Positions 7,557 through 15,826 of a DNA stretch of 64,000 nt are shown here, in pieces (position 1 is the stretch's first letter; every line of letters starts with the position of its first letter). The notes beneath the pieces were generated by a model that saw only the letters and a list, made by a program, of their open reading frames with translations, was not told the origin of the DNA and did no database searches. Origin of the DNA: a virus; IMG/VR virus record IMGVR_UViG_3300042396_000691, positions 45,716 to 109,715 of that record. One strand, 5' to 3'. The position numbers and the translations under genes were made by a program.

Positions 7557-8649
7557 TTTTAAACTAGCAAATAAAATAATTTCAAAAAATATAGATGTTG
7601 TTTTAAATCACTTCGATATTGAATTAAATTATACGGATGCTTATCTTTCTGGCCCATGCCCAATACATGGTGGAGATAATAAGACTGCATTTAACATTTT
7701 TACATCTGGTAATACGCATGTTGGAAATTGGATATGTTACACGCACCATTGTGAAAAAAGTTTTATAAATAACACCATTGGTTTTATTAGAGGATTGATA
7801 AGTCATAGTAAATATAATTGGTCAAAATCTGGAGATAAAATAGCATCATTTGCAGAAACATTGTACTTAATAAAAAGCTTGTACGATTTTTCAATTGATG
7901 ATAATTTATCTACAAATAAACCTAAAAACATATTAGAATCTTCTGCATTTACAAAGACCACAAAAGAAAAACAGGATAAGTGGAGTAAGACTTCTGTAAG
8001 ATCAAGCTTGTCAATACCATCTAAGTATTATCTTTCTAGGGGCTACACTGAAGAATGCTTAAATAATTATGACATAGGAGAGTCTAATTCCTCTATTGGA
8101 ATATTTAAAGATAGGGTAGTTGTTCCAGTCTATGACACAGATGGAAAATTTATAGTTGGATTCACAGGAAGAACAAAGTATAAAAAGTGTGAAGCATGTA
8201 AACATTATCATAAACAAGAAGCTAGTTGCAATGGTTATGTTCATATGTCTAAGTGGTGTCACAACAAGGGTTTTTCTAAGAAAGACTATTTATATAATTA
8301 TAATTTTGCGATTGAGTCTATTAAAAAAACTGGCGTTGCCATATTGGTAGAAGGACCAGGAGATGTTTGGAGAATTACTGAATCTGGAATTAAAAATTCA
8401 TTAGCTGTATTTGGATCTTCTTTAACAGATGCACAGCAGATTTTATTAGAGTCATCTGGAGCTTTGCACTTAATCCTACTGTTTGATTCAGATGAGGCTG
8501 GTTTAAAGGCTGGCAATAGCATAGAATCTTCTCTTGGTAGAATGTTCAAAATAATTAAGCCAAAATTGCCGAATGGCTTTAAAGATATTGGTGAGATGAG
8601 TGTGGATGATGTTAAAAGTTTTTTACTCCCTATTATGGAAAAGCTGTGA
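7534..8649 (+). CDS. dnaG: DnaG-type primase (CHC2 zinc finger plus Toprim)
   Basis: A 371-residue primase. The N-terminal zinc site is Cys42-x2-His45 (CPIHGGDN) with Cys68 and Cys73 (CYTHHC). The Toprim catalytic core has Glu273 in ILVEGPGDVW and Asp318/Asp320 in LFDSDEAG. Between them is an extra Cys/His cluster, CEACKHYHKQEASC then KWCHNKG, probably a second zinc knuckle. It synthesises RNA primers at the fork with the helicase encoded just upstream (23-base overlap). It is shorter than bacterial DnaG and has no helicase-binding C-terminal domain that I can see, as in many phage primases. Confidence 0.85.
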   Translation: MKSQQQIDFKLANKIISKNIDVVLNHFDIELNYTDAYLSGPCPIHGGDNKTAFNIFTSGNTHVGNWICYTHHCEKSFINNTIGFIRGLISHSKYNWSKSGDKIASFAETLYLIKSLYDFSIDDNLSTNKPKNILESSAFTKTTKEKQDKWSKTSVRSSLSIPSKYYLSRGYTEECLNNYDIGESNSSIGIFKDRVVVPVYDTDGKFIVGFTGRTKYKKCEACKHYHKQEASCNGYVHMSKWCHNKGFSKKDYLYNYNFAIESIKKTGVAILVEGPGDVWRITESGIKNSLAVFGSSLTDAQQILLESSGALHLILLFDSDEAGLKAGNSIESSLGRMFKIIKPKLPNGFKDIGEMSVDDVKSFLLPIMEKL

Positions 8650-9293
8650 TACAAAAAATAATTGGGTTCTCTGGAAAAAAGGGTTCTGGCAAAGATACTA
8701 TTGCTGGATTTCTTTCATTTAATTCTGTGGCTCTTTTTGGTTGTAGGTCATCCATTTATTCTTTTGCACAACCAATGAAAAAAATAGCTATTGATTTTTT
8801 TGGCTTAAAGCACAAACAAGTTTTTGGATCATTTGAAGATAAAAAAACTTTGACAAACTATTTATGGGAAGATCTTCCACATTACGAAGAAATTAAAATT
8901 CGAGAAGAAGTAGCTCCAACAGGTAAAATGACAGCTAGGGAATTTTTGCAGGAATTTGGAACTGGTATAGCCAGAAGAATGTGTAAAGATGTACACATAA
9001 ATGCTTGTTTTAACGAAATAAGAAATAGTAATTGTCCATTGAATTTTATTACTGATGCAAGGTTTGAAAATGAAGTAGATAGCATTAAAGCAAACGGTGG
9101 AATTGTTATAAGATTAACAAAAAGTACAGAAGACGATTATCACATAAGCGAAAATGAGTTGAACAGTAGTGAAAAATTTGATATTGTTCTAGACAATCAA
9201 AAAATGACAAAAGAAGAACAAAAAGTAGAAATTTTAAAAATTCTTAAGAAATTAGATTGGATAAAGAGTGATTATAACTTACTTAAGGTCTAG
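8646..9293 (+). CDS. Deoxynucleoside monophosphate kinase
   Basis: A 215-residue P-loop kinase: Walker A GFSGKKGSGKDT at residues 7-18, then YSFAQPMKKIA, the REFLQEFGTGIAR segment and FITDARFENEVDSI, the features of T4 gp1-like dNMP kinases. It phosphorylates dNMPs to dNDPs for phage DNA synthesis. Starts with GTG at 8646, which overlaps the primase stop TGA (GTGA). Adjacent replisome genes support a nucleotide-supply role. Confidence 0.82.
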   Translation: MIQKIIGFSGKKGSGKDTIAGFLSFNSVALFGCRSSIYSFAQPMKKIAIDFFGLKHKQVFGSFEDKKTLTNYLWEDLPHYEEIKIREEVAPTGKMTAREFLQEFGTGIARRMCKDVHINACFNEIRNSNCPLNFITDARFENEVDSIKANGGIVIRLTKSTEDDYHISENELNSSEKFDIVLDNQKMTKEEQKVEILKILKKLDWIKSDYNLLKV

Positions 9294-10296
9294 TTCTGTA
9301 TCATCATACTCTTGGTGTCAGCACAAGTATTGGTTAACCTACAATCTTGGGTTTAAGGATGATTCCAATAAAAAGGCAGAAAAAGGCAATGTTGTACATA
9401 AGGGTTTAGAATTGTTGGCAAATAAAAAGCTTTGCCTACAAAATGGAACAATTTCGTTCTCTGATTCTGAATTGGGTATGGAATTTATAACATCAGAAAT
9501 GTCACCAGAAACAGCAATATTGGCTGGTTTTAATCATTATAAAAACAAAAGCACACATGAGTGGACAGATGTTGATTTTAAAGAATGTACTAAGTGGTTG
9601 TGGGATGTTCTATTATTTAATAATGGCATGTTTTCACCACTAACTAGAAATATTGTCATGCCAGAACAGTATTTTGACATTGAAATTGATAAGCCTTGGG
9701 CAAATTATGATTATTTTCTTCCAGATGGGCAAATAATTTCTGGAAAGTTACGAATAAAAGGAACTATGGACTTAATAACAAGAGTTGATTCAAAAACGGT
9801 AGAATATGTTGATTGGAAAACAGGGGAAAGAAAAAATTGGTCAACAGGAAAAGAAAAGGGTTATGATGATTTGTACAATGATTTTCAGCTTAGATTATAC
9901 CATTATGCTTTAAATGAGTTGTACCCAAATGAAAACATGATAATTATGACAATATTTTTTGTTAAAGCTGGTGGACCATTTTCTTTGTGTTTTCAAAAAG
10001 ACGACATAAAAACAACTGAAGAAATGATTAAAAAAGAATTTGAAAAAATTAAGAATTGCAATAGACCATCAAGGATAATAGACTATGGAAAAGATAAGTG
10101 GAAATGCATTAGACTTTGCAGCTTCTACAAAGATAAACATAAGGATTCTGAAAATGAATCGATATGTGATTATATGCATCAAGAATTAATACAACTTGGT
10201 ATTAATAATGCGTATGTTAAACACGCCAAAAAAGATACCGTAAAATCTTATGGCGATGGTGGTGGTCAATCTAATAGGGAGAATCAAAATGGCTGA
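9268..10296 (+). CDS. Cas4/RecB-like PD-(D/E)XK exonuclease, probable Fe-S cluster
   Basis: A 342-residue protein of the PDDEXK_1 type. SSVSSYSWCQHKYWLTY and GNVVHKGLE form the N-terminal part; the active site is Asp in IKGTMDLI and D-W-K in VDWKTG, followed by QLRLYHYAL. Cys17 near the N-terminus and Cys280, Cys284 and Cys300 near the C-terminus have the split four-Cys pattern of Cas4/AddB-like iron-sulfur nucleases. Likely an end-processing exonuclease for recombination. Starts with GTG at 9268, inside the kinase gene. Confidence 0.8.
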   Translation: MIITYLRSSSVSSYSWCQHKYWLTYNLGFKDDSNKKAEKGNVVHKGLELLANKKLCLQNGTISFSDSELGMEFITSEMSPETAILAGFNHYKNKSTHEWTDVDFKECTKWLWDVLLFNNGMFSPLTRNIVMPEQYFDIEIDKPWANYDYFLPDGQIISGKLRIKGTMDLITRVDSKTVEYVDWKTGERKNWSTGKEKGYDDLYNDFQLRLYHYALNELYPNENMIIMTIFFVKAGGPFSLCFQKDDIKTTEEMIKKEFEKIKNCNRPSRIIDYGKDKWKCIRLCSFYKDKHKDSENESICDYMHQELIQLGINNAYVKHAKKDTVKSYGDGGGQSNRENQNG

Positions 10297-10987
10297 TTGG
10301 AGATGGGAAGACATTGTTTTTACTAACAAAAAAGAAGAAGTTGGAACAACACCAACTCCTGCACTAGAAATTGTTAAATATGAACCTAAATACAATGGTG
10401 AAAAGGTTCTTGTTTTTAAAAATGAATTATTGAAAAATGATTCGTTTCAAGGATTCATTACTGGAGTTGAAGCAAAAAATTTACGAGATAAAATTCTTTC
10501 GACAGATAATATGTTTTATATTGATCGTGATATTGCAGAAAACGACAAATCTTATAAACAGGTTATACCATACTGTTTGATCAATCGTGGAGATTCAACA
10601 TTTTGTTATCAAAGATCTAAAAAAGGATCTGAAAATAGATTGCATGATTTATGGTCATTGGGTATTGGTGGACATGTTAATCCATGTGATGGATTAAATG
10701 GTGAAACTATCACTAATGCATGTAAAAGAGAAATTGAAGAAGAAGTTGAGTTTTCCAATTTGAGAAATGCACACTTTATTGGATTGATAAACGATGACTC
10801 AAATGATGTAAGCTCTGTTCATTTTGGGGTTGTTTATAGTGTCAATCTTCAAGATCATTCAACTTTTAAAGTTAAAGAAGAAGCATTAGCAGAAGGTTCT
10901 TTTGTTAAAAAAGAAATCGTTAAAGTTGAAGAAAAGAACTGGGAAAATTGGTCTAGTTTAATTGTAAAAGAATATTTAAGAAAGTAA
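10289..10987 (+). CDS. Nudix hydrolase-like protein
   Basis: ATG 10289 is chosen because it lies just before the upstream stop and follows AGGGAG; longer in-frame starts exist. The 232-residue product has a variant Nudix box: GIGGHVNPCDG, then ETITNACKREIEEEVEF, retaining the R-E-x-x-E-E metal-binding core. N-terminal residues 1-90 precede the domain. Nudix enzymes cleave nucleoside diphosphate-X compounds, for example oxidised dNTPs or nucleotide sugars. The substrate is not evident, and both nucleotide metabolism and sugar metabolism occur nearby. Confidence 0.72.
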   Translation: MADWRWEDIVFTNKKEEVGTTPTPALEIVKYEPKYNGEKVLVFKNELLKNDSFQGFITGVEAKNLRDKILSTDNMFYIDRDIAENDKSYKQVIPYCLINRGDSTFCYQRSKKGSENRLHDLWSLGIGGHVNPCDGLNGETITNACKREIEEEVEFSNLRNAHFIGLINDDSNDVSSVHFGVVYSVNLQDHSTFKVKEEALAEGSFVKKEIVKVEEKNWENWSSLIVKEYLRK

Positions 10988-11005
10988 TTTTTTTAGGAAC
11001 AGCAC

Positions 11006-12919
11006 ATGAATAATTGGACAGCACTACATTGTCATTCTCATTACAGTCTTTTAGATGGTTTAACAAAGCCAGAATCTATGGCAAAAAGAGCCAAAAGCCT
11101 TGGACACAAGTCTATAGCTCTTACTGATCATGGAACTATTTCTGGCTCTATTTCTTTTAATAAGGCATGTGTTGCAGAAGAAATAAAACCAATAATAGGA
11201 TGCGAGTTTTACATATGTAATCAAAGTGCTTTAATTCATGATAAAACTAATTCTAAAAATTCTCATTTGTGCGTTCTTGCTAAAAATATTTCTGGCTGGT
11301 CTGAGCTTATAAAGCTATCATCTTTATCAAATAATAAAGATTATTTTTATTATAAGCCTAGACTAAGCTTGGAAGATTTTGCACCATACTCAAAAAACCT
11401 AATAGCATTCTCTGGACACCCAGGAACCCAATTGGCTAGATGCATTTTTCCAGATGAAGCATATAAATGTTCTAGTCCAGAAGAAGCAAGAGCTTTAATT
11501 AAAGATGATTGGTTTGAAGAGTCTAAAAAGCTATGTTCTAAACACCAAGATATTTTTGGCAAGGAAAACTTTTTTATTGAAATACAGCTTTTCGATAAAG
11601 ACAACCTACACTGTTCTGTAGTCCTTGCTGAATGTCTTAGGAAACTATCCAAGGAAACTGGTATTAAGGCAATAGCTACTCCTGATGCTCATTACGCTAA
11701 ACAAGAGGATGCTTCTGATCAAAGAATAATATTATGTGCATCTATGGAAACAACTCTTTCTAAAGTAAGATCGTCTTTAGACAAACATGAAGATTTTGGA
11801 TTGTCTAGCTTTTTTAAATCAAACAGGTATTACATTCCATCTACTGAAGAAATTTTAGCTCTTCATGAACCAGAAGAGTTAAAAAATTGTTTGTTGATTG
11901 AAGAGATGTGCGAAAATTATTCTTTAACAAAAAAATCTGTTTTGCCAAGTTTTGAGTGTCCAGAAAGTAAAAATGAACATGATTACTTAAGAGAACTTTG
12001 TAGAAATGGGTGGAAAGAAAAGTTTTCAGATTTAGAAAAAGATTCATCAAAGTTTGAAAGCTATGTTGGAAGAATTAAAAATGAGCTTTCTGTTATAGGC
12101 GATGCTGGCCTTGAAGGTTATTTTTTAATTGTTCAAGACTATTGCAATTGGGCTAGAAAACAAGGGTGGTTAACAGGAAGAGGTCGTGGATCAGGTGCTG
12201 GTTGTATGATTTCTTATTTGCTTGGAATAACTCAAGTAGATCCAATCGAGCATAATTTAGTTTTTGAGCGTTTTTACAATGCTGGAAGAAATGTTCCAGG
12301 TCATGTAAGTCTTCCAGATATAGATTGTGATTTTCCAATCACCAAAAGAGACAAGGTTATTGACTATATTAAATCAAAGTATAACGAAGAAAATGTTTCG
12401 CAAATGATAACATACAGTAGGATGCAGGGCAGGGGTGCTTTAAAAGATGTTTTAAGGGCACATGGTTTCTCTTTTGATGAAAGTAATGCTATTACAAAAA
12501 ACATACCTGATGAAGCTGAAATATCTGAACAGCTTCAAGAAATGAAGGAAGATGGTGGAGAATCATCAATCATTGGTTGGGCATTAGAAAATATCCCTTC
12601 AAAGCTTAAAGATTATTGTCAGATAGACGAACAGGGCAATATAACAGGAAAGCTATCAAAAGAGTTTGCACAAGCAATTAGGCTTGAGGGAACAAAGCGT
12701 AGCCAAGGAAAACATGCTGCTGGAATTGTCATAAGTCATACACCTTTAAAAGATATATGCCCTATGATTTACGATAAAAAGAATAAGCAAATGATTGCTG
12801 GTCTTGAAATGTCAGATCTTGAATCAATTGGTTTAGTTAAGTTTGATATTTTAGGGGTTGCAGTTTTAGATAAAATAATGGGGTGCATAAATTTATTGAA
12901 AGGAAAAGAAAATGAGTGA
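11006..12919 (+). CDS. dnaE: DNA polymerase III alpha subunit, N-terminal half (PHP and palm)
   Basis: A 637-residue C-family polymerase fragment. The PHP domain opens with LHCHSHYSLLDG, ALTDHGTISG and later TPDAHYA, keeping several metal-ligand histidines. The palm has GRGRGSGAGCMISYLLG and PDIDCDF with the two catalytic Asp residues at 438 and 440. The third catalytic Asp is residue 614 in VKFDILG. The protein stops 23 residues after that, exactly where normal alpha subunits continue into the fingers. The continuation is encoded 0.9 kb downstream at 13823. No intein half is visible at the break. The two halves presumably assemble. Confidence 0.9.
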   Translation: MNNWTALHCHSHYSLLDGLTKPESMAKRAKSLGHKSIALTDHGTISGSISFNKACVAEEIKPIIGCEFYICNQSALIHDKTNSKNSHLCVLAKNISGWSELIKLSSLSNNKDYFYYKPRLSLEDFAPYSKNLIAFSGHPGTQLARCIFPDEAYKCSSPEEARALIKDDWFEESKKLCSKHQDIFGKENFFIEIQLFDKDNLHCSVVLAECLRKLSKETGIKAIATPDAHYAKQEDASDQRIILCASMETTLSKVRSSLDKHEDFGLSSFFKSNRYYIPSTEEILALHEPEELKNCLLIEEMCENYSLTKKSVLPSFECPESKNEHDYLRELCRNGWKEKFSDLEKDSSKFESYVGRIKNELSVIGDAGLEGYFLIVQDYCNWARKQGWLTGRGRGSGAGCMISYLLGITQVDPIEHNLVFERFYNAGRNVPGHVSLPDIDCDFPITKRDKVIDYIKSKYNEENVSQMITYSRMQGRGALKDVLRAHGFSFDESNAITKNIPDEAEISEQLQEMKEDGGESSIIGWALENIPSKLKDYCQIDEQGNITGKLSKEFAQAIRLEGTKRSQGKHAAGIVISHTPLKDICPMIYDKKNKQMIAGLEMSDLESIGLVKFDILGVAVLDKIMGCINLLKGKENE

Positions 12920-13181
12920 AAAAGAAGAAATTGAATTAATAGCAAAACTGGTATCTCAACAAATGGGATTAGTTCAAGCTCTCTCAGAATGTCAAAATTC
13001 AAAAAGTCAACTTTCTTTACAATTTATAAAAATACTTAAAGCCATTGTATTAAAAAACAATGGTGATTTTGTTATAGAAAAAGAATTTTTTGATTCTGCT
13101 GATGACAATGACTTTAAATTAGATATTACAACTGATGAAGAAGAATCGATTATTTTACAATTTACAGAGAATGAGGAATAA
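12912..13181 (+). CDS. Hypothetical acidic protein between polymerase and exonuclease genes
   Basis: An 89-residue acidic protein, not recognised. A helical N-terminal half (residues 1-45) is followed by an acidic, beta-prone tail. It starts inside the end of the polymerase N-half gene (ATG 12912 versus TGA 12917-12919) and ends one base before the exonuclease ATG. Position between the parts of the polymerase suggests a replisome-associated role, but this is inference. Confidence 0.5.
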   Translation: MSEKEEIELIAKLVSQQMGLVQALSECQNSKSQLSLQFIKILKAIVLKNNGDFVIEKEFFDSADDNDFKLDITTDEEESIILQFTENEE

Positions 13182-13820
13182 ATGTATAGCAATACAATTA
13201 TGGTTTTTGATTTTGAAACTGGATCTTTAGATATAAATAAGTGCGAAGTTATTCAAGTTGCAGCTATGGCAATAAACAGAAAAACCCTTGAACCAATCAA
13301 AGATGGTATTTTTGAAACATTGATAAAGCCAAGAGATTTTAACAATCTTCAAGATGAAGCTCTTGCAATAAATAAAAAGACGAGAGAAGAATTGAAGCTT
13401 GCACCAAGCATTGATGCTGTTTGGAAAAAGCTTGCAGATTTTATTTCTATGTTTAATAACGGCAAAGGAAATATCTCTGCACCAATTCCAGCAGGAAAAA
13501 ACATAAGGCATTTTGATATGCCTATTTTTCAAAGGGTTTGCTCAGAGCTTGGCTATGTAGATAAGAATGGAAATCAAAATTTGTTAAATAGAAGGAACAT
13601 GTATGACCTTGATGAAATAATGATGTTGTGGTTTGATAACACTACAGTAGTTCCAAATTACAAGATGGATACACTTAGAGACTTTTTTGGATTATCTAAG
13701 GCTAATGCTCATGATGCTTTAACCGATGTTTTGCAGACTTCTGATATTATTTTGCACTTTTTAAAGTTGCACAGAAGCATTTTTCCAAAGATTAAATTTA
13801 AAGATGCATTTAGAAAGTAA
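13182..13820 (+). CDS. DnaQ-like 3'-5' proofreading exonuclease
   Basis: A 212-residue DEDD-family exonuclease. Exo I is MVFDFETGSLD (Asp10, Glu12), Exo II includes GKNIRHFDMPIF, and Exo III is KANAHDALTDV with the catalytic His-x4-Asp. This is the DEDDh subtype typical of the epsilon subunit. It most likely proofreads for the split polymerase whose halves flank it. GAGG lies just upstream of the ATG. Confidence 0.85.
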   Translation: MYSNTIMVFDFETGSLDINKCEVIQVAAMAINRKTLEPIKDGIFETLIKPRDFNNLQDEALAINKKTREELKLAPSIDAVWKKLADFISMFNNGKGNISAPIPAGKNIRHFDMPIFQRVCSELGYVDKNGNQNLLNRRNMYDLDEIMMLWFDNTTVVPNYKMDTLRDFFGLSKANAHDALTDVLQTSDIILHFLKLHRSIFPKIKFKDAFRK

Positions 13821-13822
13821 TT

Positions 13823-15445
13823 ATGAAATATTATAAGTTTGAATGTGGTTGTTCTTGGCCAATAATTGAAGAATCTAAGATAGAAGGTGCTTTACCCTTA
13901 ATGGAAGTTGATCCATTAAAATTGCCATATTGTCAGTCAACTTGGGATTTATTTGCCAGAGGCGATACAAAAGGCGTATTCCAGCTTGAGTCAGATCTTG
14001 GTAAACAATGGAGTAAACGACTAAGGCCAAAGAACGCAGAACATTTGTCTGCTATTGGTGCATTGATTAGGCCAGGAACACTTCGTGCATTAGATGAAAA
14101 CGGCATTAGTATGACCGCCCACTATTGCAAAAGAGCCAACTTTGAAGAACCAGTTGAGTCATATCATCCTGTTGTTGATGAAATTTTAAAATCAACATAT
14201 GGATCATTGGTGTTTCAAGAACAGGCTATGGAGTTATCTAAGTCTGTCGCTGGCTTTACTCTGCAAGAAGCTGATAAGCTAAGAAAGGCTATGGGTAAAA
14301 AGCTTGCTAGTGAAATGGCAAAATGTAAAAAATTGTTTATTGAGGGTGCTAAAAAAGTTGAAGTTGTAAGCGAAAAACAGGCTGAAGAAATATTTAGTTG
14401 GATTGAACAAAGTCAAAGATACTCATTTAATAAAAGCCACAGTTGTTGTTATGGTTTAACTGGATACGATACTGCTTACTTAAAAAGTCATTTTCCAGTT
14501 CAGTTTTATTGCAGTTGGTTGTATTACGCAAAGGATAAGCTCGATTCTCAACTTGAGATAATGGATCTTGTTGAAGATGCAAGAAAGTTTAACATAGATG
14601 TTTTAGCACCAGATGCTTTTAAACTAAATAAAAATTTTGCAACCGATGGTTTAAATATATGGTTTGGTATCACTGATATTAAAGGCATTGGTGAATCACA
14701 ATTCAATAAACTTAAAGCATCTATGGAAAAAAACAAAGATAAGTTAAATACTTGGGAAAATTTTGTAGTATTTTGTTCTGATGAAATACCAAGTTCTACT
14801 ATAATAAAACTAATATCTGTTGGTGGATTTAAAAGATATAATTCGTGTAGACAAAAACTTTTAGCGGAATATAATTCTTGGGTACAGTTAACAGATAAAG
14901 AAAGAGAATGGATTAAAATTAATTTTACAGAATCTACTATGGCTGAATTAATATCTTCAGCAGCAAAACCAAAAAAGGAAAATGGTGGTTGCTCTAATCA
15001 AAATAGGGTTTTATTTTTAAAGGATTTGGCCAATTTGCTTATTAATCCACCATCTCCACACATTGATCTTCCTCAATGGCTAATTTGGGCAGAAAAAGAT
15101 GCTTTAGGCATTTCTTTAACTTGTAATGCAATTGATTCATGCGATACTGCACAAGCCAATACCACATGTAAAGAATTTTTAAATGGAAAAACTGGTTTTA
15201 TGATTTTTGGAGTGGAAATACGAAGATGCAAAGAAGTTATAACAAAAGCTGGCAAATCTCCAGGATCTAAAATGGCTTTTATGTCTATATCAGATTCAAC
15301 TGGAAAAGTGGATGATGTAATATGTTTTCCAGACTCGTACAAAGATAGTTCGTCTTTGTTAAAAGAGGGCAATACTGTTTTAATTCATGGTGAAAAAAGC
15401 AGGGGTAGTGATTCTCTTTTAGTTAAAAAGGTTTTTCAAATTTAG
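13823..15445 (+). CDS. dnaE: DNA polymerase III alpha subunit, C-terminal half (fingers to OB fold)
   Basis: A 540-residue protein that picks up the alpha subunit where the gene at 11006 stops: LFARGDTKGVFQLES, IGALIRPGTL, LVFQEQAMELS and RYSFNKSHSCCYG are conserved fingers motifs. A helix-hairpin-helix-like stretch (ITDIKGIGESQFNKL) follows, and the C-terminus is an OB-fold (FMIFGVEIRR to the end). About 30 extra residues precede the homologous part, beginning MKYYKFECGCSWPI, possibly a small zinc or docking element. Together with the N-half and exonuclease it should form the phage replicase. Confidence 0.88.
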   Translation: MKYYKFECGCSWPIIEESKIEGALPLMEVDPLKLPYCQSTWDLFARGDTKGVFQLESDLGKQWSKRLRPKNAEHLSAIGALIRPGTLRALDENGISMTAHYCKRANFEEPVESYHPVVDEILKSTYGSLVFQEQAMELSKSVAGFTLQEADKLRKAMGKKLASEMAKCKKLFIEGAKKVEVVSEKQAEEIFSWIEQSQRYSFNKSHSCCYGLTGYDTAYLKSHFPVQFYCSWLYYAKDKLDSQLEIMDLVEDARKFNIDVLAPDAFKLNKNFATDGLNIWFGITDIKGIGESQFNKLKASMEKNKDKLNTWENFVVFCSDEIPSSTIIKLISVGGFKRYNSCRQKLLAEYNSWVQLTDKEREWIKINFTESTMAELISSAAKPKKENGGCSNQNRVLFLKDLANLLINPPSPHIDLPQWLIWAEKDALGISLTCNAIDSCDTAQANTTCKEFLNGKTGFMIFGVEIRRCKEVITKAGKSPGSKMAFMSISDSTGKVDDVICFPDSYKDSSSLLKEGNTVLIHGEKSRGSDSLLVKKVFQI

Positions 15446-15453
15446 GAGCAGAA

Positions 15454-15825
15454 ATGAACATTTGTAGTTTTATGGGTCGTTTAACTAGAGAACCAGAATA
15501 TGTACAATTACAAAATGGAAAAAATGTAATAAATTTTTCTATGGCTGTTAGAAACCCAAATACTGGCAATAAAGATAAAGCAGACACAACATTTATTGAT
15601 TGTGTAGCTTGGGAAGGAACCGCTGATTTAATAAACAAGTATTTTAAAAAAGGTTCTAGGATATTAGTCCATACATCTGCAAAAACAGATAATTGGATTG
15701 ATAAAGACACCGGAAAGAATAGGTATAAAATTAAATTTCTTGTACAAAAATTTTGGTATGTAGATCAAAAACAGGAAGATGCGTATTCAAACATTGAAAA
15801 TGTTGACGAAGAAGAAGTAATCTAA
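15454..15825 (+). CDS. ssb: Single-stranded DNA-binding protein
   Basis: A 123-residue OB-fold SSB: MNICSFMGRLTREPEY, the strand INFSMAVRN, then TFIDCVAWEGTADLI and YFKKGSRILVHTSAKT, all standard bacterial SSB core features. The acidic C-terminus ends EEEVI, like the partner-recruiting tip of bacterial SSBs. A clear AGGAG precedes the ATG. It coats single-stranded DNA and would serve the RecA, helicase, primase and polymerase encoded upstream. Confidence 0.88.
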   Translation: MNICSFMGRLTREPEYVQLQNGKNVINFSMAVRNPNTGNKDKADTTFIDCVAWEGTADLINKYFKKGSRILVHTSAKTDNWIDKDTGKNRYKIKFLVQKFWYVDQKQEDAYSNIENVDEEEVI

Positions 15826-15826
15826 T

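Noticed and set aside
12850-13850. Split-intein halves at the break in the DNA polymerase gene
   Set aside because: No block A/B sequence follows the N-half and no block F/G or HN-Cys end precedes the C-half; the gene simply stops and restarts.
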